NCBI GenBank assembly: GCA_034509925.1
Contig: CM067533.1
Location: 4,216,035-4,280,034 of the forward strand
Length of the DNA: 64,000 bases
Reading direction: 5' to 3'
Source of the DNA: Hirudinaria manillensis
Lineage: Eukaryota; Annelida; Clitellata; Hirudinida; Hirudinidae
This document shows, one piece after another, positions 33,840 through 57,209 of this stretch. The notes beneath the pieces are model-generated. The model saw only the letters and a list, made by a program, of their open reading frames with translations, did no database searches and was not told the origin of the DNA. Within the stretch, counting starts at the first letter, position 1; each line of letters starts with the position of its first letter. The position numbers and the translations under genes are program-made.

Positions 33840-34330
33840 AGATAAAGAACGTTGTTACAAACTTGCCCACATAAACATGTTTTGATCCCAAGCAAGATAT
33901 TGTGCTTCAAGCAAATGCTTCTAGTCAAGGCCTAGTCTCATACAGGGAGATGGACTAGTTGCTTATAGCAGTGCTTTCTCACAGACTCTTAGAAAAACTA
34001 AGCACAATAAAAGGAGTCTCTAGCTATTGTGTTCGCCTCCAGCAAATTTGACACTTTTTATGGACGAACAGTAATTGTTCACAGTGGCCATTGACCGCTT
34101 GGGTCAATCATCAAAAAGCTCATTCACGGATATATCTCCAGTCGCCTCCAACGACTTTTATTGATGTTATTGAAGTTTTTTTACTCTACAATTTTATGGT
34201 AATATATGAAACAGGAAAAGAGCTGTACATAACTGACACTTTGTCAAGGTTGTCCAAAATATCCTGGACATTCTAGGCTGGTGTCATATGGCTTGTGAAA
34301 TCCAGAAGTCTCGCCATGGTCTGGGGTAAA
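33840..34330 (+). mobile_element. Second Ty3/gypsy fossil, RNase H region
   Basis: The plus strand shows gypsy RNase H landmarks: VLQANASSQGLVSY at the start and YETGKELYITDTLSR at the end. It is old and broken, with many breaks and no LTR in view. Its wording differs from the fossil at 27790-28520, so it belongs to another gypsy family. Confidence 0.65.
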
Positions 34331-34674
34331 ATTCGCAGGGACGCTTCAAAGTTTGGGTACTCCAGTTCGTGCTTCTTCCAAAACTGCTCTGGCCGTTAAC
34401 CATCTATGAGATTAGTGTTTCAGTGGTCGAGAAGCTGGAGAGGAAAGTTAACCGATGCACCAGGAAAGGTTACATTTTTCGCCTTTAGGTTAGATTACAA
34501 CGACCGTATTTCAACAAGTAATAAATACAAAGAAGGTAAAACCTTTTATAAATATTGTCCGATAATTAGAATATTTTTTAAGTACATGTTTAAATATAAA
34601 TTTCCGCCTGTTAGGTACGGGTTCACAAACAGGAGGAACTTTACCATGGTAATATGGATTTTGAGGAGAGACAA
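34331..34674. other. No feature recognised
   Basis: Unassigned sequence between the gypsy fossil and the LTR element. Confidence 0.4.
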
Positions 34675-34678
34675 ATAT

Positions 34679-36188
34679 TGTAATAACCCGGGGTCCTCAA
34701 ACTAATTATAGAAGGTCAGGTTTATCGAAAGTGTTCAGATGCCTGTCTTCCAATAATTTCGTGACTGCGAATCCCAGACCCATTTGATTTGCCATCTTCT
34801 GGGATTTCTGTTTCCTCCCTTTTGCTTCTGTGTCCCACAACTTCCAGTCGCGGAACGTCGCCACTTCCATGTACGCCCTCCTGCTCCACAGGATCAGCTG
34901 CTCCACTTTCCATGCTAGGCGCTCTCCCGAAATCCCGAGCACTCCCTTCTGTTATCTCCAATGGAGCCGAAACATCCGCTGGCAAATCCATGGCCTCTCC
35001 CGAAGACTTCATTTGTTCCAATAAGAACTCCGTGTGTTCCAATGGTAACTATGTGCTTTATGAGTAACTCCTCGTTCTGCACTAAGAACTCCACCGGCTC
35101 TGCTGGTAAATCCATGGGCTGTTCTGTAGACTCTATTTGTTCCACCATCAACTTCGTGTGCTTCACTGGTAATTCCTCGGGCGGTAACAATAACTTCACA
35201 GACTCTGCCGGTAAATTCATGGGCTCTTCCGAAAGCTTCACTTGCTCGACTAACACCTCCGTGAGCTCTCTGGGCCCTGCTGACGACTCGACCTGATCTG
35301 GTGACTCTATGGGCTCCAACGGCGAGTCCGCCATCACGCACAGCGCTTCTGGAGACACGCATGCACTGTGGTCGGATGTGTCTTCGAATGACTCCATCCC
35401 AATGCTGCCAGAAACTGTACCTGGAACAACTGACATGATTTGTTCTTCGTTGGTAACCTTTTTGCAGAGTTCCTCTCCTTGTTCTTCGCAAGATGGAAGC
35501 ACCACTTTGCTCTCCTCAAAAGAACCAACAGGACTCTTCTCGGTAGAGTTTTCACCCGAAACTAGCGAGACATCCTGACACGGAACCGCTGTGTTTTCCA
35601 AATGGAAACCCCTAATACACTCCCTCAACTCCTCTCCTAACTTTCTCAGAAACTTACTATATTCAGACTCGAATTCGTATTCCTCCGGGTCATGGCCATT
35701 CTCTGTCAGCCATGCCCCAAGTCGCTCTCGTATCTCAGCTTTCGTGCCTTTGCAATCCAGGCCACGATCTCTCAATTCTTGTCTCAATCGAGGCACGTAC
35801 AATTCATCCAAGTGCCGCGGCATCCTTCACTTTTCAACTAAACAAGCTTCTACCTTAGTTACTCTTGGATACCCTTTAACTATAAATCTCACTCCTGACA
35901 CCAATGTAATAACCCGGGGCCCTCAAACTAATTATAGAAGGTCAGGTTTATTGAAAGTGTTCAGATGCCTTGGAAGATGTACAATGCTTAATTGTCTAAG
36001 TCTTGAAATCTGCTGTTTCTCTAACTCTCGCTCTGGTTTTCGAGATAACTCTATTTGTCGAGATTCATAACCAAAGACTTTAATCAATCATCAAATTATA
36101 TTGCCAATAAATTAATTGATTACTAAATTAATTAATCGGCAATATAATTTTAATTATTCTTCAATTATCTGGATCTAGGGATCCAACA
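34679..36188 (-). mobile_element. Pol-less LTR element with SAP-domain gag-like gene (copy 1)
   Basis: A minus-strand element with LTR sequence at both ends (the clearer LTR is 35905-36188, TGTTGG...TTACA type). It is flanked by a 4-bp duplication, ATAT (34675-34678 and 36189-36192). Next to the LTR is a primer site complementary to a tRNA-Leu-type 3' end. The interior holds one gag-like frame (34915-35823) opening with a SAP DNA-binding domain (LYVPRLRQELRDRGLD, KGTKAEIRERL) and continuing in Glu/Pro-rich repeats. No protease, RT or integrase is present. Target duplication size and LTR ends fit the Ty3/gypsy side, in the manner of gag-only elements that borrow enzymes. It is broken, with about two breaks, and older than the copy at 49868. 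Confidence 0.8.
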
Positions 36189-36192
36189 ATAT

Positions 36193-37544
36193 ATACATAT
36201 AGGCTATATTCATCTTTACTTAAAAAACACTATGTAACACATAATTTGGTTATCATTTTTTCTTAAGTAAGGTTTGATTGTATTGAATTTTAGCTATGTA
36301 TTATCCACTGGTATTGGATAATATCGGGTGATATATAAATCGAGCACTACTTAGTGCATCTAATTCTATGAAAATATCAAATATTTTCTTTAATGTCGCA
36401 TATATTTTAAGTAAATTGTTTCCTTGCTATATAGTACTTTTTTTTATTTTCAACCTCCAGCTTCTGAAGTTAAGGGAATTTTTCTTAGGTACCCTACTCT
36501 CCCATATGTATATAGAAGGATTCCAAGACCACAGCCCATTGTTTGTATGTTCTTTTTCCGTGACTTTGATTTCCTTATTATTTGGCTAGTTTTCTCTGAT
36601 AAATCGATGGAATTATAAATCTTACGACCTCCCCATAGTCTGGAGCAGTTGCTGTACAAAGCTATTTGGATTGCGCAAAATAAAGGACGATGAATTTTTA
36701 ATACCCAGATTAACTCTTAGTTGAAACTGAATCTCCATTTTATGTCACTAATCAATTAATCAATAATTTGAAATGATTAAATGATTATTTAAAATAATTT
36801 AAAAAATTAATCAATAATTTGAAATAAATATAAGATTTGTTTTTAATGCCATCTCACATATCAATAATATGCTGTCAAATGTTGCATATGAGGTTAATCT
36901 ATTATTTGTTGTAAATTTTCAACAAAAATTGTTTTTGGAGAGAAAAAAATGTTTAGAATTTAAAAAAATCAAATGAAATAGTATATTGATTTATATTTAG
37001 GTTGCCAACCAAAAAATTAATTTAATTTAATTCTTCAAATAATTCATAATTTTGAATCAAACAACAAAAATAGCGTGTACTCAAATGTTGCATTAACATA
37101 TCGTCATTCTAAAAGCTGTGCCGGATGCATGATCTCGACGTTGCACTTCGAGTATATGAGAATCTAGTAAAATATGAATTTAAACTTCCAGCGATAAAAA
37201 GCGTTTCAGAATTAAAATGATAACAATTCTGAATGAAAGTGCGATTTCCAGATAAATTCATTTCGCGAGGAAGGATGTCAACGTTGATCTAAGGTTTATC
37301 TACAACTTAAGACGGTTGCGTACAAATAAATATAAAGGCATTTATGTATTTAATTTTAATTCACCTATTCACTTTACCACTCTATAAAACTTTCTATGGT
37401 TTCTTTGTCTATTCATTTCTTTTTATTTTTAGAGAAGATTTAATAGAATGATTAGACTGCAAAGCATAAATCAGAAGCTGACAAGGTTGGTACAAAATAA
37501 TAATAACATTTTACATTATTAACATAATGTTTCATGTAAATTTT
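36193..37544. other. Intergenic, nothing recognised
   Basis: Very AT-rich, with no coding or repeat family that I can name. Confidence 0.5.
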
Positions 37545-37960
37545 CTTGTTCTTCTTGGCTTCGTTGCCTGTGATGGATGAATGCTAAGCATTACCGGTGC
37601 TCTCAGCGATTCACCTAAGCACTTTCCTTAAGGTGCCAAGCGGGGAGATTTTCTGAATCTTTGAGACCTTCGGTCGTCCCGGTCTCTATTTCTTTTACGA
37701 AGTCTTTTCTTAACGTTCCGAACGCTTATACAACTCTATGACCGATCTATTCACATTCACATCCGGTTAATTTCAATCACTAGGTTCTTGTATTTACCAA
37801 CTTTTTTTTCAACTTCTTTAAGCATAATTTAAGCGGAGACAGAGATATCAATTAAGATGCAATACTTGAATTTTCTGTCATGGATGACAATGTCAGGTCT
37901 GATGGCCAAGATTTTCTTTTTTTTGTGATTAATGCGTTGGCCCACAAGATGGTGCATTCA
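37545..37960 (-). mobile_element. C-terminal scrap of another endonuclease-type LINE
   Basis: The minus strand reads IRPDIVIHDRKFKYCILIDI, then VEKKVGKYKNLVIEINRM, with stops. 'RPDI...(D)xSVP...KxxKYxxL' is the restriction-like endonuclease end of a LINE family common in invertebrates and distinct from the R2-like family nearby. It is a decayed 5'-truncated fragment. Confidence 0.6.
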
Positions 37961-38239
37961 TTTATATTGACCACATTTTTGGTTTTTTGTGCTCATTAGT
38001 GTTATGGCTTTTTCGAACCTCGTGTTCCTTTTTCATAAATCATTGAACTTTCAAAACTAATGCAAAAGGCATTAATGAAGTTTTTCAAAATGATCACATT
38101 TCAAACCGAAAATTCAAATGCACCATGAACAATGCGCGCAATGAAAGAACTGCTCCAATTTAATTAAATGTACCAGATTTATCTATTTACATTAATATGC
38201 AATAACATGCCCGAATGACCTGTATGTCACATATTATAT

Positions 38240-40010
38240 GCTTTTTAATGTCTTTGGAAGAAGAATCGATTTGATACACCATGTTATCTCCAAATCCTCC
38301 ATGACTCCAAAGAGACAGCGCTTCCGGTTGACCATGAATGTTGTGACCCTTCCTGGTTTCTTGCGCTATTAAACGGATTGTTCTGTTTCATCTACTTGTG
38401 AATGTCAACCTTGTACTTCTTCACCTTGAATGCGTGGAAATAGTCCAATCATAGGGTGTCTAACATCACCGCTATATCGCAAACAACTTGCGACTTGCGC
38501 CACAGGTTGGGAATTCTTGTTCCATTCAGTGAGGGAATGTTAGGTCCCATGCTAGTGGTGTAGCCTTTTCTCTCGATGCTGGATGCCATCATACGGACTA
38601 AGGCTCCTATTTCCTTCGTATCTGGCGTGGCGAAGGTCATCAACTCTGTAGCAATTCTGCAATAATGTGGTCCGTTAATGATTCCGTTTTACCACAATCG
38701 GCGTTACAAGATGTATTGGCAATCGGGCATTTCCATGCCGAACGCGGCTTATTATATAAGACTCCGGCGCGGTCATTCATGAATTGCAGAAACTATTGGA
38801 TTGGCATCCAATTGATACCTCCCACTAACCAAGACCTTTAACCAGATCAAAGGATCTAACACCGCCAACTGTTTTATGCAATTGTTTGCCAATTGCCAAC
38901 CTACTTTAATGGTTCAACTTCGGTGTCCTTCTTCAACTGCTGCCTTCCGAATCGTATAACTTCATTCATGACTGTTGTATTTTAATGCAACATGTCTGTG
39001 GTGAAGCCATCCCTGTTCTGCTTTGCCTGCTGCAAAATCTTTGACAATCGTCCGATTCTGATATGATGGATCCAGCATCCTAGCTGGAGAATCCCTACTC
39101 CACCAAAACGAAAGAGGCATGCAGGTATGCATTTGTTGCATCCTTCGGCAATTGCAGTCCCCTCCGCACCGACTTTCTAATTGCAACGTCGGCAACATTA
39201 AGGGCAAAAGAAAAGAAACTTTTTCAAAAGTAAGATAATGGACCAAACTTGGCAACAAGTGTATTTTCAGAATGTACAACCTTTGGCAGGGGGTGAGTGA
39301 AGCACGTGATATTGAATGGAGCCCTTCTGAATTATACTTCCAAATGAAGTATGTTCCACCATCGCCCCTATATGCACTCAGAGAAATTTGTAAGTGCCTG
39401 TTAAGTCGAGAACCTTGATTTTTTTTCTCTTGCAGTTTTAGGTGTGACATGGGGTTAACAATCCAATGTTTCCGCCGACTGACTACATCAGTTCTTATTG
39501 ATGCGGATTTTCCAGGATTCATGACGAAAACAAATTTTGCCATTTCCGATATCCATGCTTCAGCATCAATTCTCGTCTGATCTGGAACCTGAGGTGACGC
39601 CAATTGAACTGTCGATGGCGCATGAGTATCACGAACATGTCAACAACAGCATTAAAAAGTATAAGAAACATTGGATCTCTAGTTAGATTTCTTATACTGA
39701 CAGAAATTGCTTCATTGAGTCCCTTTCTCATTTTCAATTAAACTTGGCAATCGCAGTACACATTAGTGAGATAGATGGTCAGTGCCGAGGTGATGGGCAG
39801 CTCTAATTATAGATTGATGACTTAGTGATGAAAAGGCCTTTGCCAAGTCGATCAAAGTCAAATTCAACTTTTATTTTTCCATTCTTTTTTTTGTCTTGAG
39901 TGCCTTGATGAGCCACAAGTTGTCGCCAAAAACTATCTCATGTCTGAAGGCTTTTTGTCGCGCAGACAAGAGGCCAAAAAGGCAGCACTCTTCGGTTAAG
40001 TATCCGTTAA
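38240..40010 (-). mobile_element. Decayed second copy of the R2-like LINE
   Basis: It matches the element at 29181-31686 block by block on the minus strand: LFNAVVDM, HWIVNPMSHLKLQ, GLHSISRASLTPCQRLYILK, LVHYLTFEKVS, YTTSMGPNIPSLNGTRIP and VVCDIAVM. In plus-strand order the fit extends from the RT start (a KAFRQ-like block near 39940) down to the C-terminus (near 38260). Many stops and frame changes show it is much older than its sister. Together they show this family was active here over a long period. Confidence 0.8.
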
Positions 40011-40539
40011 ATGCAAGTACAAACAGCAAGTACTCCAGCATTATCCAAATGCAAAGGATGCTTAGCCTTACTGTTGACCCTTCTCTCTGGATTCCTTTTC
40101 ATTTAAAATATTTATATCAACAATATTATTTAAGTTAACAATAAATTCAGCAATGCTATGTTTTATTGAAAAAATAATCTTAGTTCAAATTTATTGAAAA
40201 TTTATTAAGATAATGAAATAGAATTATTCAATTTGAATGCTGTTGTGGATTTGCAGAGCATGTTTAGAGTATCTGGGGTTCTAAGTTTCATTCGGGATGT
40301 GTTGGAATGGTTGTCAGTGCCTTGACATTCTCAGGGACAAATGAGAATTTAGGACAAATGAGGCTTGAAAAATCCATTAATTGTACGTTGTCTATTGCGT
40401 TGAAGGTTGATATATAACATTATTCGTGCGGGTTATAAAAAGTCCTAAAATTTAATTAAAAAGTCCTACATTTTGGTAATTTTGAATTTTTACCTTACCT
40501 GGAGCGATATGTGGAAGATGTCCTCGCTCCTACTTGCCT

Positions 40540-41160
40540 ACGCGATAAGTGTACGATCAGTTGCCTTCCAGGGACAATCTTCAAAAGTGGGGTTTGATGG
40601 AAGACGCCGAATGACGGCTCTGTGGCGGGACCGAGACACTGCATCACGTGTGCAAACTCGCGCACGGTCATAAAGAAGCGGAAGATTTATTTCTTGCGCG
40701 AGGGCTTCGCATACCTCTGCAAAAAGAGATGTCAAAATCCCAGGCGAGACATCCTTGCAGAAGCAAACGAATGGACCGTCGCAGCCGACCTAGAAGGAAT
40801 GAGGCACTACCCCCAGGTCCGATAGAAAGTAGCAAGAGGCCGGATTTGGTGCTCGTATCGCCGAAAGACGTCATCATTCTGGTAGAGCTGACGGTATCTT
40901 GGGAGGACAGGCTGCAATATAGCAATGCGCTCAAAGCGGATAAGTATGCAGATTTGTTGATGAACCTGGAAGCGAAAGGATATCGGACAGGCCTCTTCCC
41001 CATCGAGGCTGGCGCAAGGGGGGTAGTCGGCCGGTGGACTTACGCTTTCCTCACCAAGCTGAGATAGAACAAAGGCTATGACAAGGATGTCTGAGGACGC
41101 TGAAGCGGCTTCATTCTGGATTTGGCACATGAGGAGCCAGAAGAAGTCTTAAAAAAAAGC
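40540..41160 (+). mobile_element. Third endonuclease-type LINE C-terminal fragment
   Basis: The plus strand carries, across frames, a zinc-knuckle-like region (RLCGGTETLHHVCKLAHGH) and then KRPDLVLVSPKDVIILVELT, WEDRLQYSNALKADKYADLL and GLFPIEAGARGVVG. The pattern RPDLVL...ELTVxWE...KxxKYxxL...PxExGxRG is the restriction-like endonuclease terminus of a LINE family common in invertebrates. The frame 40648-41067 is open, but the upstream part is shifted and stopped. It is GC-richer than its surroundings. A possible continuation runs to about 41300. Confidence 0.7.
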
Positions 41161-41519
41161 CTCTGTAGGAAAGCCGGGGAAAGCCGTCGGTCTCCAGCAG
41201 GTCTCCATCGAACAAAGAAGCCAAATCATTGGCCAAGGTACACTATACAAGGTACAAGGTACATTGGCCAAGGTAATGCCGGGTGAAATGAGCTGACCGA
41301 GGATTCGCAAAGCAACGTTACGAACCAAACTTCAATCGGGAAAACGCTTGCAGTCGAGTCCCGGAAACTTCTACCTCCGGCTGCCGCTTCAAAGAAAATT
41401 TAAGGCCCAGCTTGCACATATTGGGTACACGGTTGAAGAAGCCACTGAGAGCTTTTATGACCGTTGTACGCTGGGGTGGAGGTGATCAACCTAACAAGGC
41501 CAAAGAGAGCCTCGCATAG

Positions 41520-41800
41520 TCAGGAAGAATGCAAGTATGTTCCAAAAATATCGCATTGAGTAGCATCTTTTTTTTTAAACCATCAACAATTCAGAACTTT
41601 GGAAAACTATTTTTGATGATGGCATTGTGTAGAGGAGGAAAATTACATAGTGAATTTGCATCTGTTCTTCCTTCAAAGATGACCTTTCAAGATTTTATTT
41701 CACTGGATGAAGGATGTGATATAACATGTGATAATAGTGATAATGATTCTGAAATTAAGAATTCCCAAACGAATCTGACCATCCAGACCTGACATCTATT
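41520..41800 (+). mobile_element. pogo/Tigger transposase C-terminal fossil (copy 1)
   Basis: The plus strand reads FFKPSTIQNFGKLF, then FQDFISLDEGCDITCDN and NDSEI. 'TIxNCFxKxGF...DEFxxxDExL' is the C-terminal end of pogo-type DDE transposases. The same stretch recurs on the minus strand at 58640-58960. It is 5'-truncated, the key Cys is lost, and it lies next to an unrelated LINE fragment. Confidence 0.6.
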
Positions 41801-42431
41801 TCTCAGAAATAAGCTTAGAGCATGACTAAGAAATTTATTTGTGATATTTTAAGTCGTTCATTGGATGATATTTAAATAGATTTATCCAGAATTCGGGACA
41901 AGACTTGAAGGCAAGATTTTGAAAGACAAAAAAAAACCAAACAAGCTTCAATCTTTTTTTAATAATTCAATACACTTTTTAATAAAGTGTAATTCCTTTG
42001 TTTTTCCTATTCATGAGTTGTATTTTTTTGGTCTTCTTTATAAAGATTTTTTGAGCTTTATATTTTCATTAGCTTAACCTAGACTTCTGATAAAAGGGAC
42101 AACTTCCATAAGTAAAGCTATCCCTCTAGGGAATTTTTATTGGATTGCGATCTGTTTCTTGAGTAGTCATTAAGAAACAATTCTTGAATATATCTTTTGG
42201 TGTTGCTGTCCCAAACTTTGTGTATTCTCTCATTAACATATCTTTGAAAACTTCAATAAAAATTTGGAGATTACATTAGCATTTAAACTGAAGTAATTAC
42301 AACGACAAAATTAAGAAAAACAAGCATCTATTGCATCAAGAAACGTGGCTAAGACTTTTATATTATCTGGTTTTGCAACTTGGTAAAATAAAAAGTATTA
42401 TATATTTTCTAGAGTGAATCTTTTGTTGAAG
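41801..42431. other. 5' flank of the Cys-rich secreted gene
   Basis: No other gene seen. TATATA-like sequence at about 42400-42406 followed by TTTTCTAG could be a TATA box or the end of a 5' UTR intron for the gene starting at 42432. Confidence 0.4.
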
Positions 42432-53090
<10,659 letters not shown>

Positions 53091-54050
53091 ACTTGAATAT
53101 TCATTCAAGCAGCAGGAATGTTTCGCCTTATGACATTGAATTCAGTTTTAAACATATTTCTAATTTACGATAACTTATGTTCATTTTTTAAGTGAAATGC
53201 TCAATTTTTAAATAAATATGTGAATAATGATTGTTGGTTTTGAAATTTTGATTTATATTTATTTAGACTTTTGTAAAGTATTTTGATTATTTGGGAAAGT
53301 CATTAAGGACTGATTGTGCCTTCACTTAATATCCTTTTACAATTTCTGTAATATAACCGAAAAAATCTGGAAATGGGAGTGCAAAGCAGATGTAATCCAA
53401 TCCAGTTTCTATCATGCCTCCCTTGACAGCTAAATATTACAGAACTAAAGTGCATAACATAGAAATTTGTTACTGGCGGATACTTGTTTTCAATTGTTAT
53501 TTTTGGGAAGAGAAATTTGAAATTTTAGAGATCAATTCAATGGCTCAGGTCACTACCAAGACTTTAGGATGACGTTAAAAAATGTGAGGTTCTAACTCGT
53601 ACATCATTAACGTATGAAACTTGGAAATACTTGGTAATATTATACTTTTTATTATAATTATGCATTATTATGCATGGCAAAGGTTCTTAACCGATATACC
53701 TTAATAAACTTGCATTTAATGCAAGCTGAGGACAGCGCTAACGTCAGTAGCGTCACGAGAAGGAGGTATATTGCGCGAAATTTGCATCGAATTGCTAAAT
53801 TAAATATTATTCTAATATGTATTATGATTTATTTGTTCTATAAAAAGTATGGGTCAATCAACTACTTTTCTGTTGTTTCTGTCAGACAGTCTTTCAACGT
53901 TAAACTTCATCGAGAATCAAATTTTATTGTCCCATTAAATTTTCATTTGTTGATGTCCAAACATTAAAGCATATTACAGCATCCATTTTCTTGGCATACA
54001 GTCAAAACAGAAAGTTGCGGCAATATGGGATACTTCATTTTCCCTCCCCG
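53091..54050. other. 3' flank of the Cys-rich gene, nothing further recognised
   Basis: Includes AATAAA near 53206, the likely poly(A) signal. A frame at 53674-53967 with a hydrophobic segment (LNIILICIMIYLF) has no splice or family support. Confidence 0.4.
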
Positions 54051-54054
54051 GTAT

Positions 54055-54985
54055 CCGGAAAATTCCTCGCGGAAAATTCACTGAAGGAAAATTTATCGAA
54101 CGGAAAATTAACCGAACTGAAAATTCGCCGAAAGGAAAATTCATCGCCGGAAAATTTGAAAAGGTCACTAAATTGTGGTTACTAAAACGAGGACTACCGT
54201 TTTAAATAGAATAAGACAATATGCACATTTAAAGATTTTATTTAAAACATGACTTAATTAATAATTATAAGCCAAACCCCTCAAATAGTCAGTGATGTTT
54301 CTTTTATCATACTCTTTTATTAAATTTCATTTCGCTAACATTTTTTCGGAATGGTTACGTTGATGCCTGCTACATGTTGTTCCAACTTGCCTTCATTAAG
54401 GGTCTGTTCTTTTCTCAGGACTTGGATAAATTTCCATATGGATGGATGGCTTGCTCCAACAGATTCGTTAAAGGCCCTGTCCCAGCCCTCACAGGAATTA
54501 CTAGTTTTAGGCGAAGCAATCTTAACATCCTCGTGGAAATTCTAGAGATGCCTTGGAAATCGGGGTGGTTTTCGATCACGCCGGTGAGGTCGTCCAATCT
54601 CGTCGGCAAACCAAAAGCGGGAGTTGGATAATACTTGGAGATGTTGCTCTATGGTGAAAATCAGCATTCTCTCGGAACTTTCGTTTATGTGGGAAATCAA
54701 AAACTTAATTACTTTGTTTGTATCTTGAAACTCCTAGGGAATAGCCAATTATTCGACTTAAGGGAAAATGGGATAAATTTCCATATGGATGGATGGCTTG
54801 CTCCAACAGACTCGTTAAAGGCCCTGTTCCAACCCTCACAGGAATTATCTACAAAAACATCTTATTAGTGATCTAAATTATAATTAATTGTGTTTCTCTT
54901 TTGCATTTGTCGAACGCACAATGTGATAAGTTAAATGCTAGTTGGATGATTTTTCCGGCGATGAATTTTCCGTTCGGTGAATTCC
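54055..54985. mobile_element. Foldback-like element with tandem 16-mer inverted arrays
   Basis: The left array (54055-54159) holds about six degenerate 16-bp units of the form GGAAAATTCACCGAAC. The right array (54949-54985) carries the inverted complement; 36 bases of it pair with 54122-54158 at about 32 of 36. Between them a 77-bp direct repeat occurs at 54424-54500 and 54771-54847, nearly identical. Tandem arrays as inverted repeats are the hallmark of foldback (FB/Galileo-like) elements, but no target duplication or transposase was seen, so the class is tentative. Confidence 0.5.
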
Positions 54986-54989
54986 GCAA

Positions 54990-56394
54990 ACCCCTTTACC
55001 CCATACTCCATAATACCCAATTCATGCGCAACCAAGAACAATCCAGCCTCAACTTTAACCGGCCGAAATTTATACTTGAATATGTATTTAAAGCATATTC
55101 TAATAAACATGTCTAAAAATTATATTAAAAGGATCTATAACTTCACAAATACGTTTCATCAATTTTTTTCCATGGTTGAGATGCTTGGATCACATTGGTT
55201 GAATTAATGACATATCTATTTTTATTTTGGTCTTTTCTTTGCGCAACTTCATTTGAATTGGTGTGCCTGTTTTTTTTTTTTGCTTAATAGCAAATAGAAA
55301 AATGCAAAAGCCCTTGCTAGTACTCTGTAAGTTTCATTATTAAATTGAGGTACTTTTCAGAAAAAGCCTAAAATGGGATTCACTTGGTCCACCATTTGTA
55401 CTTTTATTTGAGTATCGATCTTAGGTAATTGTATTTGAACATCAAGTATTTCTACACCTACTTTGTACTTCAAAAGTTTTTAAAAAGCAGGTCAATTTGT
55501 TCATTCAAAAAGAGAGAAAAGTTGGACACAAATTCAAAACTTTTTGGCCACTGTAATTTGCATCAGTCAAAACGGACAGATCTGATTCCAAATGTTTCAA
55601 GTAACATTACATATAACATTACCAATCCGGTCCTCGGGCTAAAAAGTTTGGAGACCCTAGAATGAGCTTTGGCTGCTTTAATGTTATTAAAGTGTAATTA
55701 AAAACCATGAAAAAAATGTTTTGTTACGACACATATAAATGTCGACAATAATGTTTCAATAAAGGTTTGTCCTGATTATTGCATCGAAAACTGTTATTTG
55801 ACAATTTGGTTTGACTACTTTGAGTATATTTTTAGTGTTTGATATTCAGGATCCCCAATATAATTTACAAACATTTGTGGCCAAAAGTAAAAGAATACCC
55901 ATTATAATAACGTTAAGATAAGTATAATAACGATAAGAATTATAGGTAGAGTTCCGTTTATATTTTTGTTATCATTTTAGAATTTAAACGGGAAAAAGGG
56001 CTAGAGCTAGGGGCCCATTGGAATGGGGTTGAGTACTCCTGGGTTAGAGTTAGAGGTACCATGGAGTGAGGCATGTTGCGTTTTCTAGTTAGGTTTTGTT
56101 AGTTTCTTGTTTTAAGTCGCGCGTAAGCATCAAAGGCTGAGATAAGTTTTGTTCACATTAGAGTGAAAATAAATTACGCCAGATTACCAGGCAATAAAAA
56201 GGCTTTATGTATGAACCATTCAGAATTTTTGAAATTTAGATACTAAATGCAGCTCCTCCCATTATTGTGTCTTTTCCCTTCGCGTTGGTTCCGTCCAAAC
56301 GGAAATATAAGCAAGTATAAACACAAACTAAAACTACGCTAGTAAGAAATTTCAAAAAAAAAAACGTAAACTAAAATCGCACTGACTAAGGTTT
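54990..56394. other. Intergenic; possible hAT-like terminus at 55625-55659
   Basis: AATCCGGTCCTCGGGC, then TTTGGAGACCCTAG, resembles the right end of some hAT elements. I found no left partner. The rest is AT-rich with no gene. Confidence 0.3.
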
Positions 56395-56770
56395 GGTTAT
56401 TCTGTGCCAAAAAGTGACTAATGTTCCAATAGAACTTTCAAAAACCATTTAGAAAATCTGCAATGCAATTATAACGGACCGGTACAAGAGTATTATAACC
56501 TTTTTAAAAACTGCTTAACTTCTTACATCTTCTCCTTGCTTCGTTTGGCGCGCTTATCACTTATTTGTGCAAAATATTGTTTTAACTCAAGCTAGTTCAA
56601 AAGCATTTCACAACATCTACAATGCAATTATAGCGCCCCGTTATAAGGCGCTCTATAAACTTATTATAAAAGATCCCTAAATTAATTGATTTGATTTTTC
56701 TTTGGTTCGGCGCTCTTTCTACTTGTCCCTCTGGATTGTTCCAAAATGTTACATTAATATTCGACGAGAA
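56395..56770 (+). repeat. ~170-bp satellite, second locus, two units
   Basis: Two diverged units of the satellite at 9741-10210 in the same orientation, sharing 'TGTGCCAAAA', 'ACAA...ATTATAGCGC' and 'TTGGCGCGCTT' words. The unit starts are about 160-165 bp apart. Confidence 0.7.
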
Positions 56771-57209
56771 CGTTAACCATTGGATGCCTAAGGGAGGTAC
56801 AATTATACCTCGACGTTTGTTCGTTTGTTTTTTATATCATCTAGTCCGATTTTAAATTTTTTCATATATTTTTGTGAGAATTATCTTCAACATGTATGTT
56901 ACATAGTCATGTAAATATTTTTTGTCAAAAGTTAAGCGCCTCTTTCTTACGAACGTTCAATAGACGTGGGGTACATTTGGGCACTAAAGTTACGGAAACG
57001 TATGTTTGTTGAGTTTTTATGTTTAAAAACTTGTTTTGTTAAAATAGTTCGAATTATTGTTTTAAAGTTTTTTTTTTGGCCCCGCCCTTCCTCCATTGTT
57101 GGTTGTTTCGCGTTCTTGGTGTGTGAATAAAAGTTACCGCAATAATGTTCACAAACAGATTACAGATTTTTCAATAATAATTGCAATAATACATATGACA
57201 AAATGCTAT

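Noticed and set aside
34722-35578. Several long frames on both strands overlapping the gag-like region
   Set aside because: They are alternative-frame shadows of the minus-strand SAP-domain frame, whose repeats and composition keep several frames open.
53674-53967. 97-residue frame with a hydrophobic segment
   Set aside because: No splice, promoter or family support; the length is compatible with chance in AT-rich DNA.
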